Below are positions 36,260 through 44,713 of a stretch of 64,000 nt of DNA, in pieces. The stretch is from Lactobacillus sp. CBA3606 (lineage in GTDB: Bacteria; Bacillota; Bacilli; Lactobacillales; Lactobacillaceae). The stretch covers positions 2,385,070 through 2,449,069 of the forward strand of contig NZ_CP027194.1 in assembly GCF_002970935.1 (NCBI RefSeq). The letters run 5' to 3'. Position 1 is the first letter of the stretch. Each line of letters starts with the position of its first letter. The translations under genes and the position numbers were made by a program. The notes under the pieces were generated by a model that saw only the letters and a program-made list of their open reading frames with translations, searched no databases and was not told where the DNA came from.

Positions 36260-36398
36260 CGAATTAGGATTGGAACCGCGGTTTCAATCCTTTTTTGTCC
36301 AGCACAGGTCACCAGAAAAGCTTAAAATTATCGCAAAAAAGTCATGTTGTGCGATTGTACCCGGTTAAGTGTGCTAGTCTAAATTAGAAAGGCAGCGA

Positions 36399-37172
36399 GT
36401 GAATATGTTGAGAGAAAGTGTTTTGAAAAGTTTAGCAGTAGTTTCCATCGTGGGAATCCTAGGTGGTTGTTCGGCTACCGGGACGAAACAGAAAAATTCG
36501 GCAACTAGTCAAAGTACCACCAAGACCTTAACTAAGCGGCAAAAGTTGATTCAGGCATTACCTAAGGGCGTCAAGTCGACGGATAGTGACTTATTTTTGG
36601 TCAATAAGTGGCATAAATATGATGAGTTGACCTTTACCAAAGGGTCGATTAATGGGATCCCCGTCCGTAAATCGGTCGTAAAACCAATGACGGCCTTTTT
36701 AAACGGCGCCAAAAAAGCAGGTTACCCGGCAACGATTGTTTCTGGGTATCGTTCAGTGGCTTATCAAAAGCAGGTTTGGAGTGACTCAATTAAGACGTAT
36801 GAGTCACAAGGTAAGACCGCTAAGCAAGCGTTGAAGTTGACCCAAGAATACGTTGCAGTGCCACGCGGAAGCGAACATCAAACGGGGTTAGCTGCGGATA
36901 TTATAAATACCAAATGGTTTAATGCCAATGGTAGCCAACTGTTATCATCTTCAGATAAAGCTGCGGGACAAAAGTGGTTGATTAACCATGCGGTCGATTA
37001 TGGGCTGATTCTTCGTTTTCCTAAGACGGGCGAAAAGTCGACGGGAATTGACTATGAGTCTTGGCATTTCCGTTACGTTGGTAAAGCGAGTGCCGCCTTT
37101 ATGGTCAAGCATCAGCTAACCTTGGAACAATACGTCGCATTATTGCAGGCACGTGAAAGTGCGACCAAGTAA
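36399..37172 (+). CDS. VanY-type D-Ala-D-Ala carboxypeptidase lipoprotein
   Basis: The roughly 257-residue precursor has a lipoprotein signal peptide (AVVSIVGILGGC; the Cys at about residue 23 is the lipidated residue). The M15B peptidase domain has GYRSVAYQKQVW, SEHQTGLAADI and ESWHFRYVG, which supply the zinc ligands and catalytic residues (SxHxxGxAxD and WHF). It trims stem peptides of peptidoglycan. GTG 36399 or ATG 36405 may be the start; AAAGG spacing favours the GTG slightly. Confidence 0.87.
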   Translation: MNMLRESVLKSLAVVSIVGILGGCSATGTKQKNSATSQSTTKTLTKRQKLIQALPKGVKSTDSDLFLVNKWHKYDELTFTKGSINGIPVRKSVVKPMTAFLNGAKKAGYPATIVSGYRSVAYQKQVWSDSIKTYESQGKTAKQALKLTQEYVAVPRGSEHQTGLAADIINTKWFNANGSQLLSSSDKAAGQKWLINHAVDYGLILRFPKTGEKSTGIDYESWHFRYVGKASAAFMVKHQLTLEQYVALLQARESATK

Positions 37173-37273
37173 TTCTTGACTAGATATTGCATTTTGACAT
37201 GGGTGTGCGTACAATATGTAGTGTTGCTTTGAAAGCTAATTAAAAACGGACGTGAATAAAGGAGAGAACCCCC

Positions 37274-37909
37274 ATGCTTGTAATGTCAGGAACAATTGGT
37301 GCCGGGAAGACGAGTTTAACGCACCTAGTTGCGGATCATTTTGATTCAACTGCGTTTTACGAATCCGTCGATGACAATCCTATTTTGCCATTATTTTATA
37401 AGAATCCTAAGAAGTACGCATTTTTACTCCAAATCTATTTTTTAAATAAACGATTAGGTAGTATCAAGTCGGCTTTTACAAACGATTTAGATGTCTTAGA
37501 TCGATCAATCTTTGAAGATTCGTTGTTATTCCACTTAAACGGTGACTTAGGCCGGGCGACGAGTACGGAAGTTGATATTTACGATTCTTTATTAGATAAC
37601 ATGATGCAGGAATTGCCAGAAGCTGAGCATCAAAAAAGTCCTGATTTATTGATTCACATCAACATTTCGTTTGAAACGATGTTGAAACGAATCCAAATGC
37701 GGGGCCGCTCTTATGAACAGATTGATCAAGATCCAGATTTATATCACTACTATGAAACGCTAAATGCCCGTTATGCTAAGTGGTATGCCGCTTATGATCG
37801 GAGTCCCAAGATGCAAATTGACGGGGACGAATTGGATTTTGTGGCGGATCCCGTTGCTCGCCAGACGGTGCTGACAATGATTGATGACCGGGTGAAGGCG
37901 TTAAGCTAA
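37274..37909 (+). CDS. Deoxynucleoside kinase (deoxyadenosine/deoxyguanosine type)
   Basis: The 211-residue kinase phosphorylates deoxynucleosides for nucleotide salvage. The P-loop SGTIGAGKTSL is at residues 5-15, FYESVDDNPILPLFY near 30 is the substrate region, and VLDRSIFEDSLLFH near 74 carries the DRS motif. Lactobacilli often have tandem dAK/dGK genes; only one copy is here, so the exact base preference is open. AGGAGAGAACCCCC precedes the ATG. Confidence 0.88.
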   Translation: MLVMSGTIGAGKTSLTHLVADHFDSTAFYESVDDNPILPLFYKNPKKYAFLLQIYFLNKRLGSIKSAFTNDLDVLDRSIFEDSLLFHLNGDLGRATSTEVDIYDSLLDNMMQELPEAEHQKSPDLLIHINISFETMLKRIQMRGRSYEQIDQDPDLYHYYETLNARYAKWYAAYDRSPKMQIDGDELDFVADPVARQTVLTMIDDRVKALS

Positions 37910-37964
37910 GCTGGTTGCCTTTTAACGGCGAATGTCTTATAGTGATAGCAGTATAGTAAACACG

Positions 37965-38170
37965 GCGCGTTTAAAGTAGACAGTCAGAGAACCGGTGGTT
38001 GGTGTGAACCGGTAGTCGAAACTCCGGCGCGACAAAGTGGGCAGGTAATACTGCACGGCTAAGCCGTTATCCGATTGAGGGCAGGATGAGTGGATCATCC
38101 TGAACTTGGGTGGTACCGCGAATAACAGTCTTTTCGTCCCAATTTAGGGATGCGAAGACTGTTTTTTTAT
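37965..38170 (+). promoter_or_regulatory. T-box leader of serS
   Basis: The T-box sequence TGGGTGGTACCGCG is at 38107-38120. A terminator with T-run follows (about 38125-38168, AACAGTC...GACTGTTTTTTT). Stem I lies at about 37980-38040 and a TCC triplet at 38023-38025 is a candidate serine specifier. Uncharged tRNA-Ser should promote read-through. Confidence 0.9.
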
Positions 38171-38195
38171 GACTATTTTTAAGGAGGATTTTAAC

Positions 38196-39473
38196 ATGTT
38201 AGATGTAAAAATGATTCGGCAACAACCAGATTTTGTTAAGGAACAACTTGGACACCGGGGGGTCGCAGCTAGTCAGATTGATGATTTGATTCAAGCTGAT
38301 GCTGATCGGCGCGCCTTGATTTTGAAGAGTGAACAATTGAAGTCCACACGAAATCAAGTTTCCGGTGAAATCTCACAATTGAAGCGGCAAAAGGCGGATG
38401 CCAGCGCGCCAATCGCTGAAATGCAAAAAGTGAGCGCTGAAATTAAGGCATTGGATGAAGACCGGCGGCAAGCTGCGGCTAAGGTACAAGATTTAGCGGC
38501 CCACTTACCTAATATGCCCCATCCAGATGTGCCAATTAGCTTAGATGAAGACGATGCGGTCGAACTACGACGGATTGGGACCCCACGTCAATTTGATTTT
38601 GAACCTAAAGCTCATTGGGAACTAGGCGAAGCGCTAGGAATTTTAGATTTTGAACGAGGCGCCAAGGTTGCCGGGAGTCGCTTCTTATATTATGTTGGCG
38701 ATGGTGCCAAACTTGAACGGGCCGTTTATAACTTTTTCTTGGATCAGCATGAAGCTGAAGGCTACACTGAAATCTTACCGCCATATATGGTGACGGATGA
38801 ATCGATGTATGGCACGGGCCAATTTCCGAAGTTTAAAGATGATGCTTTTCGGATTACGACCCAGGATTTGAGCCTCATTCCAACGGCCGAAGTCCCATTA
38901 GTGAACTACTATCGTGACGAAATTATTCCAAGTGAACAGTTACCAGTTTACTTCACTGCCTTATCACCAGCTTTCCGGGAAGAAGCCGGCAGTGCTGGCC
39001 GTGATACGAAGGGGTTAATTCGGCTACATCAATTTAATAAAGTTGAAATGGTGAAGTTCACTAAACCAGAAGATTCATGGGACGAATTGGAAAAGCTAAC
39101 TAATAATGCAGAATCACTTTTGAAGAAACTAGGCTTGCCTTACCATGTCATTACGTTAACAACGGGTGATATGAGCTTTACGGCTGCCATGACGCATGAT
39201 TTGGAAGTCTGGTTCCCAGAACAAAGTAAGTATCGTGAAATTTCAAGTTGTTCTAATTGTACTGATTTCCAAGCACGACGGGCACACATTCAATATCGTG
39301 ATGACGAGGGTAAGCTTCAATTTGTTCATACGTTGAATGGGAGTGGCTTAGCAGTTGGCCGCACCGTTGCAGCCATCATGGAAAATTATCAAAATGCGGA
39401 TGGCTCAATCACCATTCCTGATGTATTAGTGCCATATATGCATGGTAAGACGCAGATTACAGCACGAGCTTAA
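38196..39473 (+). CDS. serS: Seryl-tRNA synthetase
   Basis: The 425-residue class-II synthetase has a long N-terminal coiled coil (about 30-100, [19 protein letters not shown]...) that binds tRNA-Ser and a catalytic core with [21 protein letters not shown] (motif 2, about 265-285) and [16 protein letters not shown] (motif 3, near 385). Serine is attached to tRNA in the cytosol. ATG 38196 follows AAGGAGG and gives the standard N-terminus [11 protein letters not shown]-box leader controls it and a terminator at about 39519-39546 ends it. Confidence 0.96.
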   Translation: MLDVKMIRQQPDFVKEQLGHRGVAASQIDDLIQADADRRALILKSEQLKSTRNQVSGEISQLKRQKADASAPIAEMQKVSAEIKALDEDRRQAAAKVQDLAAHLPNMPHPDVPISLDEDDAVELRRIGTPRQFDFEPKAHWELGEALGILDFERGAKVAGSRFLYYVGDGAKLERAVYNFFLDQHEAEGYTEILPPYMVTDESMYGTGQFPKFKDDAFRITTQDLSLIPTAEVPLVNYYRDEIIPSEQLPVYFTALSPAFREEAGSAGRDTKGLIRLHQFNKVEMVKFTKPEDSWDELEKLTNNAESLLKKLGLPYHVITLTTGDMSFTAAMTHDLEVWFPEQSKYREISSCSNCTDFQARRAHIQYRDDEGKLQFVHTLNGSGLAVGRTVAAIMENYQNADGSITIPDVLVPYMHGKTQITARA

Positions 39474-39518
39474 GTTGCGTTAAGACCGTATTAAGGTGTT
39501 TAGAGATAAAAACTACTG

Positions 39519-39546
39519 AAAAGATCGCAATTTTTGCGGTCTTTTT
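39519..39546 (+). terminator. Terminator of serS
   Basis: AAAAGATCGCAA pairs with TTGCGGTCTTTT (wobble included) with a short T-rich loop. Confidence 0.8.
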
Positions 39547-39724
39547 GTTTGCCATCAAATGCCGGTATAAGTGCGATTGACGCAGTGATTAAGGCGGCTG
39601 AATCCGATGAAAAATACTTTTTTTAAAATTAGGGGTTCCCATGATTTATCACGAGTGCTATAATATTTCTTGTCGGAAAAATATGCGTTAAAAAGTATAT
39701 TTATCCATTAAATTTAAAAATATG

Positions 39725-39753
39725 TTGACAATTATTCAACCGAATGATAAAGT
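39725..39753 (+). promoter_or_regulatory. Promoter of the tRNA cluster
   Basis: TTGACA (39725-39730), 17-bp spacer, TAAAGT (39748-39753), about 65 bp before the first tRNA. The preceding 170 bp hold no gene; a second TATAAT-like box lies near 39660. Confidence 0.65.
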
Positions 39754-39819
39754 TAAATAGTTGTCATGGCGTACCGGTAAGCACTGCTTGTACCGACAAC
39801 AAGGCATGATTAATTTCAT

Positions 39820-39901
39820 GCGGGTGTGGCGGAACTGGCAGACGCGCTAGATTTAGGTTCTAGTGTCTTACGACGTGGGGGTTCGAGTCCCTTCACCCGC
39901 A
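39820..39901 (+). tRNA. tRNA-Leu (TAG)
   Basis: Class-II tRNA with a long variable arm. Acceptor GCGGGTG/CACCCGC, anticodon loop TTTAGGT. First of seven tRNAs in one direction. Confidence 0.95.
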
Positions 39902-39904
39902 TAT

Positions 39905-39977
39905 GCCGACTTAGCTCAGTTGGCAGAGCATCTCACTAGTAATGAGGAGGTCGGAGGTTCGAATCCTCTAGTCGGCA
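39905..39977 (+). tRNA. tRNA-Thr (AGT)
   Basis: Acceptor GCCGACT/AGTCGGC, anticodon stem TCTCA/TGAGG, loop CTAGTAA gives anticodon AGT. A34 is presumably deaminated to inosine, a less common state outside tRNA-Arg(ACG). Confidence 0.93.
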
Positions 39978-39999
39978 TTTACAACTTAATACTTATTTT

Positions 40000-40071
40000 G
40001 CGGAAGTAGTTCAGTGGTAGAACATCACCTTGCCATGGTGGGGGTCGCGGGTTCGAATCCCGTCTTCCGCT
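40000..40071 (+). tRNA. tRNA-Gly (GCC)
   Basis: Acceptor GCGGAAG/CTTCCGC, anticodon loop TTGCCAT, anticodon GCC. Confidence 0.95.
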
Positions 40072-40079
40072 TTTAATTT

Positions 40080-40165
40080 GCCGGGGTGGCGGAATTGGCA
40101 GACGCACAGGACTTAAAATCCTGCGGTTAGTGATAACCGTACCGGTTCGATCCCGGTCCTCGGCA
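40080..40165 (+). tRNA. tRNA-Leu (TAA)
   Basis: Class-II tRNA with a long variable arm. Acceptor GCCGGGG/CCTCGGC with one G-T pair, anticodon loop CTTAAAA. Confidence 0.95.
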
Positions 40166-40174
40166 TTTTAATTT

Positions 40175-40248
40175 GCACCCATAGCGCAATTGGATAGAGT
40201 GTCTGACTACGAATCAGAAGGTTGTAGGTTCGACTCCTACTGGGTGCA
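40175..40248 (+). tRNA. tRNA-Arg (ACG)
   Basis: Acceptor GCACCCA/TGGGTGC, anticodon loop CTACGAA. The A34 of ACG is the usual target of TadA. Confidence 0.95.
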
Positions 40249-40256
40249 TTAGTTAT

Positions 40257-40330
40257 CGGGAAATAGCTCAGCTTGGTAGAGCACCTGGTTTGGGACCAGG
40301 GGGTCGCAGGTTCGAATCCTGTTTTCCCGA
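40257..40330 (+). tRNA. tRNA-Pro (TGG)
   Basis: Acceptor CGGGAAA/TTTCCCG, anticodon loop TTTGGGA. Confidence 0.95.
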
Positions 40331-40385
40331 TCGATTAAAACAGTCTTAGTTAATTTAACTAGGGCTTTTTATTTAAATTTTTTAA

Positions 40386-40459
40386 CGGGAAGTAGCTCAG
40401 CTTGGTAGAGCACTACGTTCGGGACGTAGGGGTCGCAGGTTCAAATCCTGTTTTCCCGA
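40386..40459 (+). tRNA. tRNA-Pro (CGG)
   Basis: Nearly identical to the preceding tRNA-Pro outside the anticodon stem-loop, consistent with duplication and anticodon change. Anticodon loop TTCGGGA gives CGG. Confidence 0.94.
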
Positions 40460-40521
40460 TCAGATTTAACCGAAAATGACCAGTTAGTTAGGCGTCAATC
40501 ATAGTGAGCTGGCGTTCCCTT

Positions 40522-40552
40522 AAAGGATGAGACTTTGTGCTCATCCTTTTTT
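40522..40552 (+). terminator. Terminator of the tRNA cluster
   Basis: AAAGGATGA pairs with TCATCCTTT, followed by a T-run. Confidence 0.82.
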
Positions 40553-40664
40553 GTGCTGTCAACTAGGTATTATTGACCGGTCGAATCAATTGAAAGCGAC
40601 TGGTGGGCGTGCTATGCTGTAACAACCGTAGGGAACCGATGCGGCCGCGCTTTAGGTAAAATTC

Positions 40665-40713
40665 TTTGCAATTTCATATTATCCTCGTATAATGAAAGTC
40701 AATATTAGTCAAA
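40665..40713 (+). promoter_or_regulatory. ctsR promoter with CtsR operator
   Basis: TTTGCA/TTGCAA -35 (about 40665-40671), TATAAT -10 (40688-40693). The tandem repeat AGTCAATATTAGTCAAA (40697-40713) matches the CtsR heptad operator GGTCAAA-N3-GGTCAAA type and covers the expected transcript start, so CtsR should repress its own operon. Confidence 0.85.
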
Positions 40714-40735
40714 GATAATGTAAAGGGTGAAGCTA

Positions 40736-41203
40736 ATGCAAAGTCAAAATATCTCCGATATCATTGAAAAATATTTAAAAAGTGTTTTGGCGGACGCGGC
40801 GCATGTTGAAATTCGACGGTCAGAAATTGCGGATTTGTTTAACGTGGTTCCCTCCCAGATTAATTATGTGATTAAGACTCGTTTTACCATTCAAAATGGT
40901 TACTTGGTTGAAAGTAAACGTGGCGGTGGCGGGTATATTCGCATTGAAAAGGTTAATTTAGTCGATGATGCAGACGTTTTGGACACCCTGATTCAAGTGA
41001 TTGGGGATTCCATTACGCAACGTGACGCCTACGCGGTCGTCCAAAGTCTTTATGAAGACGACGTGTTAAATCGTCGCGAAGCCCAATTAATTCTAGTTGC
41101 TACTGATCGGAATACCTTAAAGGTGGACGATCATGATTTAGAAAATAGCTTACGGGCGCGAATTATTATTGGTATTTTAAATCATCTACGTTATGAAAGT
41201 TAA
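40736..41203 (+). CDS. ctsR: CtsR heat-shock repressor
   Basis: The 155-residue repressor of class III heat-shock genes has a winged helix with EIRRSEIADLFNVVPSQINYV and the wing SKRGGGGYIRI, in which the glycine-rich loop is the temperature sensor. The C-terminal part contacts the Clp system. It is followed 18 bp later by clpC. The mcsA and mcsB genes that lie between ctsR and clpC in Bacillus are absent, so Clp-linked arginine phosphorylation is not encoded here. AAAGGGTG precedes ATG 40736. Confidence 0.95.
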   Translation: MQSQNISDIIEKYLKSVLADAAHVEIRRSEIADLFNVVPSQINYVIKTRFTIQNGYLVESKRGGGGYIRIEKVNLVDDADVLDTLIQVIGDSITQRDAYAVVQSLYEDDVLNRREAQLILVATDRNTLKVDDHDLENSLRARIIIGILNHLRYES

Positions 41204-41221
41204 AGAAAGCGAGGAATCGCA

Positions 41222-43726
41222 ATGGATAACCTATTTACCCCGAGTGCCAAAAGTGTCTTAGTCTTAGCGCAAGAGCAGGCTAAGTATTTTAAACATCAAG
41301 CAGTTGGTACGGAACATCTATTATTAGCGTTGGCCATCGAGAAAAATGGGATTGCTAACAAGGTCTTGCAACAATATTCCGTGACTGAGGATGATATCCG
41401 TGAAGAAATCGAACGGTTTACTGGCTATGGGACTTTAAGCAATGTTGGTAAAGACACCTATTTACCCTATTCACCAAAAGCTAAAGAGATTTTATCAGTT
41501 GCCGGTGACGAAGCTAAGCGGCTTGGCGCTAATAAGATTGGCACCGAACATCTATTATTAGCGATGCTCTCTGATGAAAGTATCTTGTCCTCGCGAATTT
41601 TAATGAACTTAAATCTTGATTTAGGTCAGACCCGCAAAGTGGTCTTACGTAAGCTCGGTGTCAGTGATGCCATGGGTAAGCGTAAAGCTAATGCGCAAAC
41701 GCGAAACGCCAAATCCACGGAAGGGACGCCAACCTTGGATTCCTTAGCGCGTGACTTAACGCAATTAGCGAGTGAACAAGAAATGGATCCAGTCGTTGGC
41801 CGTTCCAAAGAAGTCAAACGGGTCATTCAAATCTTGTCACGACGGACAAAAAACAACCCTGTGCTAATTGGTGAACCTGGGGTTGGTAAAACCGCGATTG
41901 CTGAAGGTCTGGCGCAAAAGATTATTGCAGGTGATGTGCCGAGTGATATGGCCGATAAACGCCTAATGATGCTTGATATGGGCTCATTAGTAGCGGGAAC
42001 CAAATATCGTGGCGAATTTGAAGATCGCTTGAAAAAAGTTATCGACGAAATTTACAATGATGGGCATGTTATTTTATTTATTGACGAATTGCATACCTTA
42101 ATTGGGGCCGGTGGTGCTGAAGGGGCGATTGATGCTTCTAACATCTTAAAACCCGCCTTAGCTCGTGGTGAACTTCAAACCATTGGGGCCACAACTTTAA
42201 ATGAATATCAAAAGTATATTGAATCAGATGCAGCCTTAGAACGGCGTTTTGCGACCGTGATGGTCAATGAACCAACGCCAGCTGAAGCTGTTGAAATCTT
42301 AAGTGGGTTACGGCCACGCTATGAAGATCATCATCATGTCATGATTACCGATGAAGCGGTAGAACAAGCAGTCAAGCTTTCGAATCGCTACATTAGCGAT
42401 CGATTCCTACCGGATAAGGCGATTGATTTAATGGATGAAGCCGCCGCTAAAGTGCGGATTGACCAAATGGATCAACCAACTAAGTTATCTAAAAATCAAG
42501 ATAAGTTGACGCAACTTCGACAAGCTAAAGAAGCCGCGATTGAAGATCAAGACTTTGAACAAGCGGCCGATATTCGGAAACGTGAAATGAAATTAAAACA
42601 ACGGTTAGCGACTTTAGCCGCTGATCAACAGGCTGAGGTTGCTGATGGCACAGCTCAAAAGTATCAGTTACAAGTGACGGGTGAAGATATTGCCCAAGTG
42701 GTGGCTGAATGGACTGGCGTGCCGTTGACACAGTTACAAAAGACTGAAAGTGAACGGTTGGTTAACCTTGAAAAAATCCTGCATCAACGAGTTGTTGGAC
42801 AACCAGAAGCGGTTTCAGCAGTGGCTCGTGCTATTCGGCGGGCCCGGAGCGGCTTGAAAGATCCAAGTCGTCCCATCGGTTCTTTCATGTTCTTAGGCCC
42901 CACTGGGGTTGGGAAGACCGAATTAGCTAAAGCCTTGGCTGAAGCGATGTTTGGTTCAGAAGATAATATGATTCGAATTGATATGTCTGAATACATGGAA
43001 CGGTATTCGACGAGCCGTTTGATTGGTTCGGCCCCTGGTTATGTCGGTTATGACGAAGGTGGCCAATTAACTGAAAAAGTTCGGCAAAAGCCTTATTCAG
43101 TCGTATTGTTTGATGAAGTTGAAAAAGCTCATCCAGATGTCTTTAATATTTTATTGCAAGTCTTAGATGATGGTTATTTAACCGATTCGAAGGGACGGAA
43201 AGTCGATTTCCGCAATACGATTTTGATTATGACGTCGAACTTAGGTGCGACAACGTTACGTGATGAAAAATCAGTTGGTTTCGGTGCGGCAGATAAGGCC
43301 AATGATTATCAAGCAGTTTCGGCGACAATTCGAGAAGAACTTCGAAAAGCCTTCCGACCAGAATTCTTGAACCGAATTGATGAAACCATTGTCTTCCACT
43401 CACTCAACCGTGAAGAATTACACGCGATTGTCAAGTTGATGGCGCAAGAAATTGTCGGTCGGGTTGCGCAACAAGGCATTAAAATTAAGATTACAGCGGC
43501 TGCCATTGATGTGGTTGCAAAGGCGGGCTTTGACCCTGAATACGGCGCACGTCCAATTCGACGAGCCTTGCAAACTGAAATCGAAGACCGGTTAAGTGAG
43601 TCCTTATTAACTGGCGAAATTAAAGTGAATGATCAGGTTACCATCGGTGCCCATAAAGGGACCATTACGGTTAATGTGAAAGCTCAACCGAAATCCGATG
43701 GTCGTTCGACAGTATCTTCAAGCTAA
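41222..43726 (+). CDS. clpC: ClpC ATPase, Hsp100 chaperone of the ClpCP protease
   Basis: The 834-residue protein has two N-terminal Clp repeats (about 1-145), a first AAA+ domain with [13 protein letters not shown] (about 213-225), a UVR-containing middle region (about 425-460), and a second AAA+ domain with [14 protein letters not shown] (about 560-573). It unfolds proteins and feeds them to ClpP. It is co-transcribed with ctsR and regulated by it. AAAGCGAGG precedes the ATG. A UUCG-loop terminator follows. Confidence 0.96.
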   Translation: MDNLFTPSAKSVLVLAQEQAKYFKHQAVGTEHLLLALAIEKNGIANKVLQQYSVTEDDIREEIERFTGYGTLSNVGKDTYLPYSPKAKEILSVAGDEAKRLGANKIGTEHLLLAMLSDESILSSRILMNLNLDLGQTRKVVLRKLGVSDAMGKRKANAQTRNAKSTEGTPTLDSLARDLTQLASEQEMDPVVGRSKEVKRVIQILSRRTKNNPVLIGEPGVGKTAIAEGLAQKIIAGDVPSDMADKRLMMLDMGSLVAGTKYRGEFEDRLKKVIDEIYNDGHVILFIDELHTLIGAGGAEGAIDASNILKPALARGELQTIGATTLNEYQKYIESDAALERRFATVMVNEPTPAEAVEILSGLRPRYEDHHHVMITDEAVEQAVKLSNRYISDRFLPDKAIDLMDEAAAKVRIDQMDQPTKLSKNQDKLTQLRQAKEAAIEDQDFEQAADIRKREMKLKQRLATLAADQQAEVADGTAQKYQLQVTGEDIAQVVAEWTGVPLTQLQKTESERLVNLEKILHQRVVGQPEAVSAVARAIRRARSGLKDPSRPIGSFMFLGPTGVGKTELAKALAEAMFGSEDNMIRIDMSEYMERYSTSRLIGSAPGYVGYDEGGQLTEKVRQKPYSVVLFDEVEKAHPDVFNILLQVLDDGYLTDSKGRKVDFRNTILIMTSNLGATTLRDEKSVGFGAADKANDYQAVSATIREELRKAFRPEFLNRIDETIVFHSLNREELHAIVKLMAQEIVGRVAQQGIKIKITAAAIDVVAKAGFDPEYGARPIRRALQTEIEDRLSESLLTGEIKVNDQVTIGAHKGTITVNVKAQPKSDGRSTVSSS

Positions 43727-43744
43727 TCTAAAGGTAAAGGGTAG

Positions 43745-43780
43745 GTCTGGAACTTCGGTTCTAGGCTTATTTTTTTATTT
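43745..43780 (+). terminator. Terminator of clpC with TTCG tetraloop
   Basis: GTCTGGAAC pairs with GTTCTAGGC (wobbles included) around a TTCG loop, then TTATTTTTTTATTT. Confidence 0.88.
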
Positions 43781-43870
43781 TAGAATTTGCGGCGTATTTC
43801 AAGACTGGCGACTAGCCAGGTTTTGGTGTAGATTATAATAGGAATTAAGAATGGAAAGAAGGTGGTCGCA

Positions 43871-44470
43871 ATGGTAACACGTGCCGAACAGCTAGCACAA
43901 ACGCATCAGGCGATTTTATCTGCTGCGCGCGAGTTGTTTTTGAAAGGTGGCTATGCCGCAACGAGCACTCGTGACATTGCCAATGCGGTTGGCATTACGC
44001 AACCGGCTTTGTATCATCATTTCAAAGATAAAGAAGTTATTTTCTTGGCCGTCATTACGACGGTCGGCGCTGAAATTAAAACAGGACTGGCCGCCATTTT
44101 AACTGATCAAACGCAGTCACCGTTAGAACAATTGACGGATGTATCGCTGTTGTTGACTCACAAGCATCCGGCAGATGTATTTACGTTAATTCATACGAGT
44201 TTTAAAGCACTAACTCGGGAGCACATTCAACAATTAGCCACGGTCTTTGCGACTGATTATGTGCAACCACTCCAAACGTTTTTTGAACAAGAACGGGTCA
44301 CGTTGCAAGCCGGAGTTACACCACAAATGGCCGCTAATTTTTATTTGACCAGCTTGAGTCCGCTATTCAATCGGTTTCATCAGATTGGTGATCCCCAAGC
44401 TGATGAACGGGCTCAAGTGCAAACGTTATTGAAAATGATTTTATTTGGCGTGGCGACGCAAAATAAGTGA
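43871..44470 (+). CDS. TetR-family transcriptional regulator
   Basis: The 199-residue protein has a TetR DNA-binding domain: ILSAARELFLKGGYAATSTRDIANAVGITQPALYHHFKDKEVIF (about 15-60). The C-terminal ligand domain does not show a known specificity. ATG 43871 follows AGAAGGTGG. It is not clearly linked to neighbouring genes; the rpoB promoter lies just after it. Confidence 0.85.
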   Translation: MVTRAEQLAQTHQAILSAARELFLKGGYAATSTRDIANAVGITQPALYHHFKDKEVIFLAVITTVGAEIKTGLAAILTDQTQSPLEQLTDVSLLLTHKHPADVFTLIHTSFKALTREHIQQLATVFATDYVQPLQTFFEQERVTLQAGVTPQMAANFYLTSLSPLFNRFHQIGDPQADERAQVQTLLKMILFGVATQNK

Positions 44471-44480
44471 AGGTTCTAGA

Positions 44481-44509
44481 TTGACAACTAACCGCGTTCG
44501 TTGTATATT
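44481..44509 (+). promoter_or_regulatory. rpoB promoter
   Basis: TTGACA (44481-44486), exactly 17 bp, TATATT (44504-44509). This near-consensus promoter lies about 200 bp before rpoB. Confidence 0.85.
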
Positions 44510-44535
44510 ATAACTTGTCTGTAACCGTGAACTCG

Positions 44536-44620
44536 AACAAACGCGCAATCTATTGTCTGCGCGGTTTGTTAATATAATCCCAAAAATAGTCCAACTTAAA
44601 TGACTATTTTTGGTTTTTTT
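44536..44620 (+). promoter_or_regulatory. rpoB leader: hairpin plus intrinsic terminator
   Basis: The leader has a GC-rich hairpin (AACAAACGCGCA paired with TGCGCGGTTTGTT, about 44538-44573), then a classical terminator: CCAAAAATAGTC (44580-44591) pairs with GACTATTTTTGG (44602-44613), followed by seven T. It lies between the only good promoter and the rpoB start. I infer that transcription of rpoBC is attenuated or subject to antitermination. A second, unnoticed promoter downstream is possible. Confidence 0.6.
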
Positions 44621-44713
44621 ATGCCCAAAATTCGGTTTTTAGTGCATTTGTAACATAAATGTAATATAAGCGATGAGGGTCGAGGCACGGAATAATAAGA
44701 AGGGGTGAACAAC

